From Klugiella xanthotipulae (GTDB lineage Bacteria; Actinomycetota; Actinomycetes; Actinomycetales; Microbacteriaceae), in assembly GCF_006716695.1 (NCBI RefSeq), contig NZ_VFPN01000002.1:496001-560000 (forward strand): a DNA stretch of 64,000 bases, written 5' to 3'. Position 1 is the stretch's first letter; every line of letters starts with the position of its first letter. Below are positions 47,903 through 56,200 of the stretch, in pieces. The notes under the pieces are model-generated. The model was not told where the DNA came from. It did no database searches and was given only the letters and a program-made list of their open reading frames with translations. Position numbers and translations under genes: made by a program.

Positions 47903-48200
47903 CTACACCGGAATTCCCCCCTGGATGACCCGCTCGATGCGCGACTCGGCGAGCACCGAGATGTCCACGAGCGGGTCATCCGCCAGCAGGATCGCGTCGC
48001 CCAGCGCGCCGGGCTGAATCACGCCGAGTTCGCCCTCCCGTTGCAGCAGGGCCGCGGCCGAGCGAGAGAATCAGCTCCGAGTCGCCACACACCCGGCGAA
48101 TGTCAGCCTCGGTCTCCCCGAAGAACACGGCCCGATCAACAAGCGCCGTGCGGGCCCACTCCGGGGACACCTCGGTGGCCACATCCTTGGTCCCACCGGG
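47903..48200 (-). pseudogene. Decayed amidohydrolase C-terminus
   Basis: Two frames together read as the end of an imidazolonepropionase-like amidohydrolase. The upstream part (ALVDRAVFFGETEADIRRVC) is in one frame to about 48060, then a shift leads to LLQREGELGVIQPGALGDAI, ILLADDPLVDISVL and a stop at 47903. The metal-binding N-terminal half is missing. A relic, not a functional gene. Confidence 0.65.
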
Positions 48201-48279
48201 CGGGTACGACGTCATCGCCGTCGTCAACGGCGGGGCCGCTGCCACCACCTGGAACGCGTACAAGCTGCTGTATCGGTAG
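48190..48279 (+). other. Possible plus-strand gene-end relic
   Basis: An open stretch reading PPGGYDVIAVVNGGAAATTW followed by NAYKLLYR and a stop at 48277-48279. It overlaps the amidohydrolase relic on the opposite strand and may be a 3' remnant of another gene. No family recognised; chance is possible. Confidence 0.2.
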
Positions 48280-48302
48280 ACACCCAACCCCGCTGGTCCC
48301 CG

Positions 48303-48342
48303 GCTACCCAGCTACCCAGCTACCCAGCTACCCAGCTACCCC
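48303..48342. repeat. Tandem 8-bp repeat, five units
   Basis: Five consecutive copies of GCTACCCA, the last ending in C instead of A. The array begins just downstream of the amidohydrolase relic and runs into the stop codon of the GMC oxidoreductase gene (TAG at 48336-48338). Likely a slippage-prone spacer in the 3' region. Confidence 0.9.
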
Positions 48343-49868
48343 GCGAGAATAAACCGCGCCGCCTGCTCACCGATCAGGATGCTCGGGGCGTTGGTATTCC
48401 CGGTCGTCACGGTGGGCATAATCGAGGCATCCGCCACCATCAGATCGGCCACGCCGATAACCTGAAGCCGCGGGTCCACGACGGCGAGCGCACCCACCCC
48501 CATCGCGCACGTCCCCACCTGGTGGTGGTAGGTGCACACCCGCTCACGCACGTACTCGCGCAGCTCCGCCGCCGTCTGCACCCCCGGCCCGGGGTAGATC
48601 TCGCGCGCACCCCACCCCTCGGCGAGCGCGGGGGCCGCACCGATCTCGCGGCACTGGGCAACGGAGGCTTCGAGGCTGCGCAGGTCGTCCTCGTGTTCGA
48701 GGGCGGCGAGGTCGATCAGTAACTCATCGTGCGGGTGGGGGCCGGAGAGCCGGATACTCCCCCGTGACCTCGGCGTCACGATACCGGCCATGAGCGTGAA
48801 CGCGCGCTCCGGGCCGGTCATACCGTCTTGATACATGGGCACCGAGAAGTTGATCGGCTGGGTGTCGGGCACCTCCAACTCGGGGCGTGACGTCCAGAAG
48901 GTGTGCGTCTGGGTGGGCGACTGGCCGGGGGCGGGCGGGATGACCTCGCGCCTATCCGTCGCAAAAATCACGGGGGCCAGCAGGTGATCGTGCAGGTTTT
49001 TCCCCACCCCGGGGCGATCCACCACCGGGGTGATGCCCACCTCGCGCAACTCCTCGGCCGGTCCGATTCCGCTGCGCAGCAGGATGCGCGGCGAGTCGAT
49101 TGCACCGGCGCACAGGATCACCCGCCCGGCTCGCACCTCCTCCGTCTGCCCGTCGCGCTCCACCTCGACGCCCACGGCGCGCACGGTATCACCGGCCGCA
49201 TCCAGCAGCAGGCGGTGCACCCACGCGCCCGTACGGGTGACGAGCCGCTCGCCGTCGTTGACCGGTTCGGCGTAGGCCCGCCAGGTACTCAGACGTTCAC
49301 CGCCGCGCAGGGTAATCTGCTGCTGCGAGACGCCGTCAAGGTGCTCACCGTTGTAGTCCGGGTTGTGTTCCAGGCCGATCTGCGTTGACGCCTCAATAAT
49401 CGAGGCCTGCACGGGGTGGAGGGGGCCGTTCGCCACCACATCCAGCAACCCGCCGGTACCGCGTAGCTCGGATGCGCCGCCCTCGTAATTTTCGATCTCC
49501 CGGTAGATCGGCAGCACGTCACGCCAGGCCCAGCCGTCGTTACCGAGGGCGGCCCAGTGGTCGAAATCCTGCGGTGCGCAGCGCACATAAATCATGGCGT
49601 TCAGGGAGTGCGAGCCGCCCAGAACCTTGCCGCGCGGCAGCTGGAGACGGCGGTTGTGGGCGTGCGGCTGCGGAACCGTGTAGTAGTCCCAGTCGTCGGG
49701 GCCACCCCACAGCTGGCCCATGAGTGCGGGGTCGTGAATCTGGGGATTGCTGTCGGGCCGTCCGGCCTCTAAGAGCAGGACCCGCTGGCCGGCATCCACC
49801 AGTCGGCGGGCGATGACCGAACCCGCCGAACCCGCCCCCACAATGATCGTGTCAAAACCCTGAACCAT
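48336..49868 (-). CDS. GMC-family FAD oxidoreductase (choline dehydrogenase-like)
   Basis: 510 aa. FAD motif TIIVGAGSAGSVIARRLVDA at the N-terminus, GMC signature 1 PRGKVLGGSHSLNAMIYVR near residue 80 and signature 2 AGAIDSPRILLRSGIGP near 255; C-terminal active-site region CTYHHQVGTCAMG. Oxidises an alcohol to an aldehyde; divergent from an aldehyde dehydrogenase gene, so a two-step alcohol-to-acid route, for example choline-like, is plausible. Confidence 0.9.
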   Translation of the reverse strand: MVQGFDTIIVGAGSAGSVIARRLVDAGQRVLLLEAGRPDSNPQIHDPALMGQLWGGPDDWDYYTVPQPHAHNRRLQLPRGKVLGGSHSLNAMIYVRCAPQDFDHWAALGNDGWAWRDVLPIYREIENYEGGASELRGTGGLLDVVANGPLHPVQASIIEASTQIGLEHNPDYNGEHLDGVSQQQITLRGGERLSTWRAYAEPVNDGERLVTRTGAWVHRLLLDAAGDTVRAVGVEVERDGQTEEVRAGRVILCAGAIDSPRILLRSGIGPAEELREVGITPVVDRPGVGKNLHDHLLAPVIFATDRREVIPPAPGQSPTQTHTFWTSRPELEVPDTQPINFSVPMYQDGMTGPERAFTLMAGIVTPRSRGSIRLSGPHPHDELLIDLAALEHEDDLRSLEASVAQCREIGAAPALAEGWGAREIYPGPGVQTAAELREYVRERVCTYHHQVGTCAMGVGALAVVDPRLQVIGVADLMVADASIMPTVTTGNTNAPSILIGEQAARFILAG

Positions 49869-50086
49869 GACGTGTGTCTCCTCTCTGAACCACTTCGTTC
49901 CTGACAGGGTGGCACGCTACCCGCGGCGGGGCACACCTGCGGTTCAGGGCCTTCGCTCGTGGTCAACTGCTGTACCTGGGCCGACAAGAAGGTCGGGGGT
50001 CGCCCCGGAATACTGAGAGAAGACGCGAGACCCGGATGCCGCACCCGGATGCCACGACCGCGCCACCGACGCTAAGGAGCACTTCG

Positions 50087-51535
50087 ATGACAAACAGCCT
50101 GCACATTAACGGCGAGTGGGACACGGGGTCGGGCGAGGCCATCCCCACCCTCGACCCCGCGACCGGCACCGTCATCACCGAGGTGGCCAGCGCCACCCGG
50201 TCGGAGGTGGATGCCGCGGTCGCCGCCGCCCGCGCCGCCCTCGGGGCCGCCGAGTGGGCCGGGCTGCTGCCCGTGCAGCGCGCCGCCTTGCTCTTCCGCC
50301 TCGCCGACCTGATCGAGAGGAACGCAGAAGAACTCGCACAGCTGGAAACCCGCGACCAGGGCCAACCCATTGGCGTCTCGCGGGCCGTGAGCGTGGCCGG
50401 GGCGGCCGAACACTTCCGCTACTACGCGGGTTGGGTGACCAAGATCGAGGGGAGCACGACCCCCGTTTCCTTCCCCGAGACGCTCGCCTACACGAGGCGC
50501 GAACCCATCGGGGTGAACGCACTCATCACCCCCTGGAACTTTCCCCTGATGATCCTCGCCTGGAAGCTCGCCCCGGCGCTGGCCACCGGCAACACCGTCG
50601 TCATCAAGCCCTCCGAGGTGACCCCACTCACGAGCATCCGGCTGGTGGAGCTGGCGGCGGAGGCCGGGTTCCCCGCCGGTGTGGTCAACCTGGTCACGGG
50701 CGGCGGCGAGACCGGCGGATTCCTCACCTCACACATGGATGTTGACCACGTCTCCTACACGGGGTCCACGAACGTCGGTCGGATCATCGCCCGGGCAAGC
50801 GCCGACTCTAACCTGAAGCGCCTCACCCTGGAGCTGGGCGGCAAGGCCCCCAGCATCATCGCGGCCGACGCCAACATCGACGCGGCCGTGGCCGGAAACA
50901 CCGCGGGGGCCACGCTCAACACGGGCCAGGTCTGCGCCGCCTACACCCGCTTCTACGTGGATAAGAAACGCGAGGATGAGTTTGTCACCAAGCTGGCTGC
51001 GGCCGTCTCTGCCCTGTCCGTGGGGCCGGGGGCCGACGAGCAGACCCAGTTGGGGCCGCTCGTCTCGGAGAAACACCTCTGTCACGTGGATCGCCTGGTG
51101 GGCCTCGGCCGCACCGAGGGGGCCGAGCTGGTCACCGGCGGCCAGCGACTCGACCGCGAGGGCTACTTCTACCGCCCCACGGTATTTTCGGGTGTGCACG
51201 ACACTATGACCATCGCCACCGAGGAGATCTTTGGACCGGTCCTCTCGGTCATGGCCTACGACGGCGAGGATGAACTGGACGACATCATCGCCCGGGCCAA
51301 CAACACCGAGTACGGCCTGGCGGCGACGGTGTGGACCAACGACATCCGCACCTCGCAGCGGCTCGCCAACGGCATCAAGGCCGGCGCGGTGTTTGTGAAT
51401 ATGCCGCCCGTGCCCGATATGGCGGCCCCCTGGGGCGGCTACAAGGCGAGCGGTTGGGGCCGCGAGATGGGACCGCAGGCCATTGACGCCTACACCGAGA
51501 CGAAGGCGGTGTGGCTGCACTACGGGCAGTCGTAG
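50087..51535 (+). CDS. Aldehyde dehydrogenase
   Basis: 482 aa from ATG 50087, with AAGGAG upstream. Catalytic Cys in NTGQVCAAYTRFYV, Glu in TLELGGKAPSII, Asn in ITPWNFPLMILAWK, and late motif EEIFGPVLSVM. Resembles betaine-aldehyde/aromatic-aldehyde enzymes. Divergent from the GMC oxidoreductase and probably acts on its product. Confidence 0.93.
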   Translation: MTNSLHINGEWDTGSGEAIPTLDPATGTVITEVASATRSEVDAAVAAARAALGAAEWAGLLPVQRAALLFRLADLIERNAEELAQLETRDQGQPIGVSRAVSVAGAAEHFRYYAGWVTKIEGSTTPVSFPETLAYTRREPIGVNALITPWNFPLMILAWKLAPALATGNTVVIKPSEVTPLTSIRLVELAAEAGFPAGVVNLVTGGGETGGFLTSHMDVDHVSYTGSTNVGRIIARASADSNLKRLTLELGGKAPSIIAADANIDAAVAGNTAGATLNTGQVCAAYTRFYVDKKREDEFVTKLAAAVSALSVGPGADEQTQLGPLVSEKHLCHVDRLVGLGRTEGAELVTGGQRLDREGYFYRPTVFSGVHDTMTIATEEIFGPVLSVMAYDGEDELDDIIARANNTEYGLAATVWTNDIRTSQRLANGIKAGAVFVNMPPVPDMAAPWGGYKASGWGREMGPQAIDAYTETKAVWLHYGQS

Positions 51536-51894
51536 GCCGGGGCTCGCGGTGCGTCCCGAGTGCCCCGGCGATGTTCCTGAACTTGGATCTGTCACAACGT
51601 CGGAAATTTCGTGCATAATTCTGTCCTGCGACCAGTCGTGCGGGAATGGTGTTTTACCCGGATTCTCTGGCCATAAATGACCGCCACCAGTCGCGGCTCC
51701 GGTGACGAAGGGATCACTCCGCTTTCAACCCGGTACTGAGTCTCTGCCCGGTCCTGAAACGTCAACTGCCCTCGTGGAAACATCAGCAACGCCCCTTCCC
51801 GTTGCTACCGCGCTATGACACCACCACCAGCAGTCCATGAACATCCTGGTTCGAGGCTACCGTCCAGATTCAATCTGGCTACGCCAGCTTCCGC
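51536..51894. other. Intergenic region without a recognised gene
   Basis: About 360 bp between the aldehyde-dehydrogenase stop and the orphan immunity gene stop. No convincing coding frame or strong hairpin seen. Composition shifts from GC-rich to lower GC towards the toxin cassette, so the edge of an acquired segment may lie here. Confidence 0.5.
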
Positions 51895-52155
51895 CTACAA
51901 CTCAAGCCTTTCACGGTAGGGAACTTTACCCAACGGCCGCAAGAAATACTGTCCTTCATTATCTCTATAGGCTTCAACGAAAACAGTAACTTTCTCGCCA
52001 GCAACGTAAGTGTCGTTCTCAATATATATTGGATCGATATTACCAATTGATTCTTTTTTTATATCGACAAAAACCCCCCACCTATAGACATCGATAACCA
52101 CCCCCTGAACTATCATGCCTATTGTTTCTTTTTTTTCACGCTCACTGCTAGCCAT
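51895..52155 (-). CDS. Predicted immunity protein with S1 RNA-binding-like domain
   Basis: 86 aa, low-GC. Residues ~10-80 follow the S1/OB pattern: IGMIVQGVVIDVYRWGVFVD, GNIDPIYI, then YVAGEKVTVFVEAYRDNEGQ and FLRPLG. ATG 52155 overlaps the end of the orphan toxin cassette by 8 nt, the usual position of a cognate immunity gene. No signal peptide. Immunity role is inferred from position. Confidence 0.7.
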   Translation of the reverse strand: MASSEREKKETIGMIVQGVVIDVYRWGVFVDIKKESIGNIDPIYIENDTYVAGEKVTVFVEAYRDNEGQYFLRPLGKVPYRERLEL

Positions 52156-52753
52156 AAAGTGACCTCGGATACTGATTAAGAATATCGAATTGCTCTTTAG
52201 GGATTGCTACTTCAGAGTTTGGCACACCGTTATGCCTACCAATATGCTCACTGAAGTGGGCATCGAAATCCGCCCTTGGTATTGCAATTTCTATCGGGAT
52301 TGGGTCGTAGCCTCTATAAGTCGAGTAGTCAGTCGCTATGCGTTCTCCTTCTGAACCGAGTCCGAAGTATGCCCTGCCGTTGGGATACCCCCATCCGCTT
52401 CCCGGGTAGTCTGCTGGGTCAAACCCATCTCGAAGGACCCTATCAGTCGTTCCTTCCGGTAGGGCTTTGTAAATCAATACAGAGTCCGGTGCCCCACCAA
52501 TATGTGCCGTGGTGGGTAGGTCTCCGAGTGGCCGGGTCGCGGCGGGCGGTAGCACCCTACCCAAACCCCCCGGGACCACAGCCATCGCGAGTCCCGCACC
52601 AAGACTACTCGCCGCACCCTCCAGCGTATGCGGCCCCGGACCCGTCAGGAACGCGTACGCCGTCGAACCAACAGCCTCCCCCACCTGACCCGCGATCTGC
52701 GCACCAATACCCCCACCCACCATGTGGTGGTGGAGGAGGTGGGGGCGAACCAC
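52148..52753 (-). CDS. Orphan Rhs C-terminal toxin cassette
   Basis: 201 codons. After a short start region, residues ~11-80 repeat the pre-toxin segment of the large Rhs protein (MVGGGIGAQIAGQVGEAVGS to TRPLGDLP). The ~110-aa tip is different: SVLIYKALPEGTTDRVLRDG, GRAYFGLGSEGERIATDYST, IPIEIAIPRADF, SEVAIPKEQFDIL. The order of motifs resembles ADP-ribosyltransferase-fold toxins, but that is inference. It lacks the Rhs shell, export domain and clear RBS, so it is probably silent until recombined into the main gene. Confidence 0.75.
   Translation of the reverse strand: MVRPHLLHHHMVGGGIGAQIAGQVGEAVGSTAYAFLTGPGPHTLEGAASSLGAGLAMAVVPGGLGRVLPPAATRPLGDLPTTAHIGGAPDSVLIYKALPEGTTDRVLRDGFDPADYPGSGWGYPNGRAYFGLGSEGERIATDYSTYRGYDPIPIEIAIPRADFDAHFSEHIGRHNGVPNSEVAIPKEQFDILNQYPRSLYG
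52520..52724 (-). repeat. 205-bp direct repeat, orphan copy
   Basis: Identical to 53613-53817 except for one base (T at 52550 versus C at 53643). It encodes the conserved pre-toxin segment and ends where toxin sequences diverge. Offset 1,093 bp, same orientation. Confidence 0.95.
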
Positions 52754-52866
52754 ATCTCTACGTGGGGTAAATCGTCACTTGTTTTAGGGGGCGTATCCGC
52801 TTTAATAAGCCTCTGGGGTGAACGTAAGAGTGAATAGTCCTGAAACTTGCTGACGAACTGAGGGTC

Positions 52867-53247
52867 TCAGTTAATGTTCCGACGGATGACACCGCCCTTT
52901 TCTTCCACGTTCGGAACCTTAATTATTTCCCCGAACGCAACCTTGCGAAGCCCCTCAGTGACAACTAATTTCCGGCCAACTTTCAGCATGGACTCAACTA
53001 GCTCTGGAGCCAAGAAGGTTGCCTTGTACTGCCACTCTTCGCTTGAATCGACAACTCGTTGAAGCAGAATGCTAAACGCTTCGGACTCTGATTCAGCGTC
53101 TTGTTCTGGGTTCGGCCATAATTCAAATCGGCAAGTTGAAGCGTAGACTCCTTCGGTATTTGGTGGACCAGCCCGACGTCCGCCACTCTCTTTTGGCAAC
53201 CACGCTAACCGAACTATAATAAGCGGATTATCAATATTCTTAATCAT
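52867..53247 (-). CDS. Predicted immunity protein resembling EF-Tu domain III
   Basis: 126 aa from ATG 53247, overlapping the Rhs stop (ATGA); a GTG at 53253 is an alternative. Low-GC. VRLAWLPKESGGRRAGPPN resembles the EF-Tu stretch ILSKDEGGRHTPFF, and GRKLVVTEGLRKVAFGEIIK resembles LRFAIREGGRTVGAGVVAK at the EF-Tu C-terminus. Cognate immunity to the resident Rhs toxin is inferred from position. A decoy of the toxin target is one possible mechanism. Confidence 0.7.
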   Translation of the reverse strand: MIKNIDNPLIIVRLAWLPKESGGRRAGPPNTEGVYASTCRFELWPNPEQDAESESEAFSILLQRVVDSSEEWQYKATFLAPELVESMLKVGRKLVVTEGLRKVAFGEIIKVPNVEEKGGVIRRNIN

Positions 53248-56200
53248 TCCCACAACCTAATTCCATCCATATTTTTGTTTATAAGCTCTAGGACATCCTC
53301 TTGAGCATACATCCCCGGCCCAATTCCATCGAGGTTCTGGCCGATTAGCTCAAGCCGGTCAAAAACAAATCTAGGGATATTCGTCTCGAGTACAACACCA
53401 TCACCCTTGAGGAGCTTTTGCACCCACTGTTCAGCATAATCCCCGGTGGTGGTAAAGAATTTCCCCTCCATACCTGCACCGGTAGCCCAAATTCCGGTAT
53501 CCGCGATCGAATCAAATTCTGCTCCATCAACGCCCCTAAAGACAGAAACAGATCCTCCAGTCGATGGCGTCAAGTTATCTAGTTTACTCGCGGCTCCGCC
53601 GCCGACGGGTAAGTCTCCGAGTGGCCGGGTCGCGGCGGGCGGCAGCACCCTACCCAAACCCCCCGGGACCACAGCCATCGCGAGTCCCGCACCAAGACTA
53701 CTCGCCGCACCCTCCAGCGTATGCGGCCCCGGACCCGTCAGGAACGCGTACGCCGTCGAACCAACAGCCTCCCCCACCTGACCCGCGATCTGCGCACCAA
53801 TACCCCCACCCACCATGCCAAAGACACCACTAATCGCGACCTGGCCCCAATCCACACTGCCCGTGGTCGCCTTCTGAATGATCGCATCCACACCCGCGCC
53901 CAGAAGCGCACCGCCCAGCGGCCCACCCACCCCCGTCGCGATGAGCACCCCACCCGCAATGACCATCGCACCACCAGCCAGGTACTCCCAGTTATCGCCC
54001 AACCACTCACCCGCAGCCGCCAACGCACCATTATTCGCGTTGTTATACGCCGCAAGTTCCTCATCCGTCACCGGACGCAACCCCGTCGGATCCGATAAAC
54101 CTACGGGGTTATTACCCGCATACGCATACGGATTACCCGACCACCCCGCACCCAACACCGGCTCCAACGGATCCACCGACAAAAAACCACGCGTAGCCGG
54201 GTCATAGGTACGAGCACCCAACCACTCCAGACCGCCCACACTCACACCACCCGAGGCCGTCAGATCCACACCCACAGGGAGCAGACCGGCGAGGGCACCG
54301 GCCGCATCCGATTCCGCACCACCGGCAAGGCTGCCGGGCGCACCGCCACCACCACTGCCCGGGACGGGCGTACCGGGCACGGCCGCGGCACCAATCACCG
54401 CCCACGGGTCTACAACATCCGTCGCCCGCGTCGCCCGCCACCCCGGGGTGGTCCACACACCACCAATACCGGTCACGCCCCCAGACACGGGGAGAACCTG
54501 TGTCTCACCAACGCCAATCAGCATCGGGAACGGACGGGCGGTATCCCACCACACCGGCACCGCCGCCGGAGCGGTACTGCCAGTGCCGGTTGCGGTGATC
54601 TCGGCCAGCTCGCCTGTGGCATCCACCCACAACTCGTGCTGACGCGTTGTTACCCCGCTGGTATTCGTCGCGGTTACCCGGGTGAGATACCCGCGCGGAT
54701 CCCACACATAGTCACACCCAGAACCGTCGCTTGACGCTTCACGGATGCGCCGACCAGAACCGTCGTAAGAGTAGCGGGTCGTCACGCCACCGTGGATGGT
54801 ACTCAGCAACTGGCCCGCCGCATCATACGTGTACTGGCGCTCAGCACCGCCCGCACCGCGTTCGGTGACCAGGCGACCGGCGGCGTCGTAGGTCCAGGAC
54901 GCCTGCGCGGCGACGCCGCCGGTATCCGTCACGGCTGCGACCAACTGCCCAGCCCCGTCGTAACGGTACGTTGTGGTGGCGTCGTGGGTGACGGACGTGA
55001 TGCGGCCGTCCTCGTCGCGGCCTATGACGGTGCTGCCCACACCCTCGGCACCGGTGCGGGTATGGGCCGTGAGCCACCCGTCCGAGTACTCCCAGGACTG
55101 GGCCAGGTCGCCCGCAGACGAACTCACCAGGCGGCCTCCACCGTCATAGGCGAAGAACGCCTCACCCAGGTGCGGGTGAGCGACGCCCGTGAGGTTCCCC
55201 GCCCGATCGTGCGTGTAGCGGGTGGTGGTTCCGGTGTGATCGGTGAACGACACCCGCCGACCATCCGCATCGTAGGCCCAGCTCATCTCGCTCTCGCCCC
55301 GGGTGCGGCGGATCAACTGGCCGCGACGGTCATACTCCAACGCGTGCTCCACAGCCCGGCCGTCCGTGCGGGTGTGGTCGGTGAACTGCACTCGCCGCCG
55401 CGCGGCATCCCGCGACACGGAGGACACCAGCCGGCCATCAATACTCACGGTGACCTGCCGACCGGCCGCATCATACGTCCAGGAGGTGACGTGCCCGTCG
55501 GCATCCGTCTGCGTCAGCTGCCGACCGGCCGCGTCATACGTCGCGGTTATGACCCGGGCGAGCGGGTCGGTCACAGAGTCCACCTTGTCGGTACTCGTAT
55601 ACGTACGGGTCGTGACCCCGCCCACCGGGTCCGTGATCCGCATGAGACGACCGCGGGCATCGTACTCGTAGCAGGTCTTCCCACCGACACCGTTCTCCAC
55701 CCGGACGAGCTCACCAGCCAGGTTGTAGCGGAACCGGCGCGTGCCGTAGTAGGTGTCCCGCGAGAACGTGAGGCGGCCCACCCGGTCGTAGCCGTAGTGG
55801 GCCACGCCCCGGCCCGGGGCCACCCGCGAGATCAACCGGCCCGCCGCGTCGTAGGTGAAGGACTCCACCTCACCGGTCGGCAGGGTGCGGGACGCGACGC
55901 GCGAATCGGCGTTGTACGACAGCGTGGTGACGGCACCCAGCGGATCAACCGTCTGCCACGGGCGCCCACACTCGTCATACTCGAACCGGGTCTCGGCACC
56001 CGTCGGTGACGTGATCCGGATGATGCGGCCCGCCAGGTTACGTTCGAGGCGGGTCAGCCCGCCCTCGCCGTCCACCAGCTCAACCGGGTTACCGGCCCCG
56101 TCGTAGGTGACAAGTTCGGCCGTGCCGTCGGCGGACTCCGCCCGGGAGGGGCGGCCGAACTCGTCGAACTGGAACGACATCGAGGTAAACGCGTCCGTGA

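Noticed and set aside
51592-51789. Minus-strand 65-codon frame in the 51.5-51.9 kb spacer as a gene or transposase relic
   Set aside because: No recognisable motif or RBS, and composition does not look coding.
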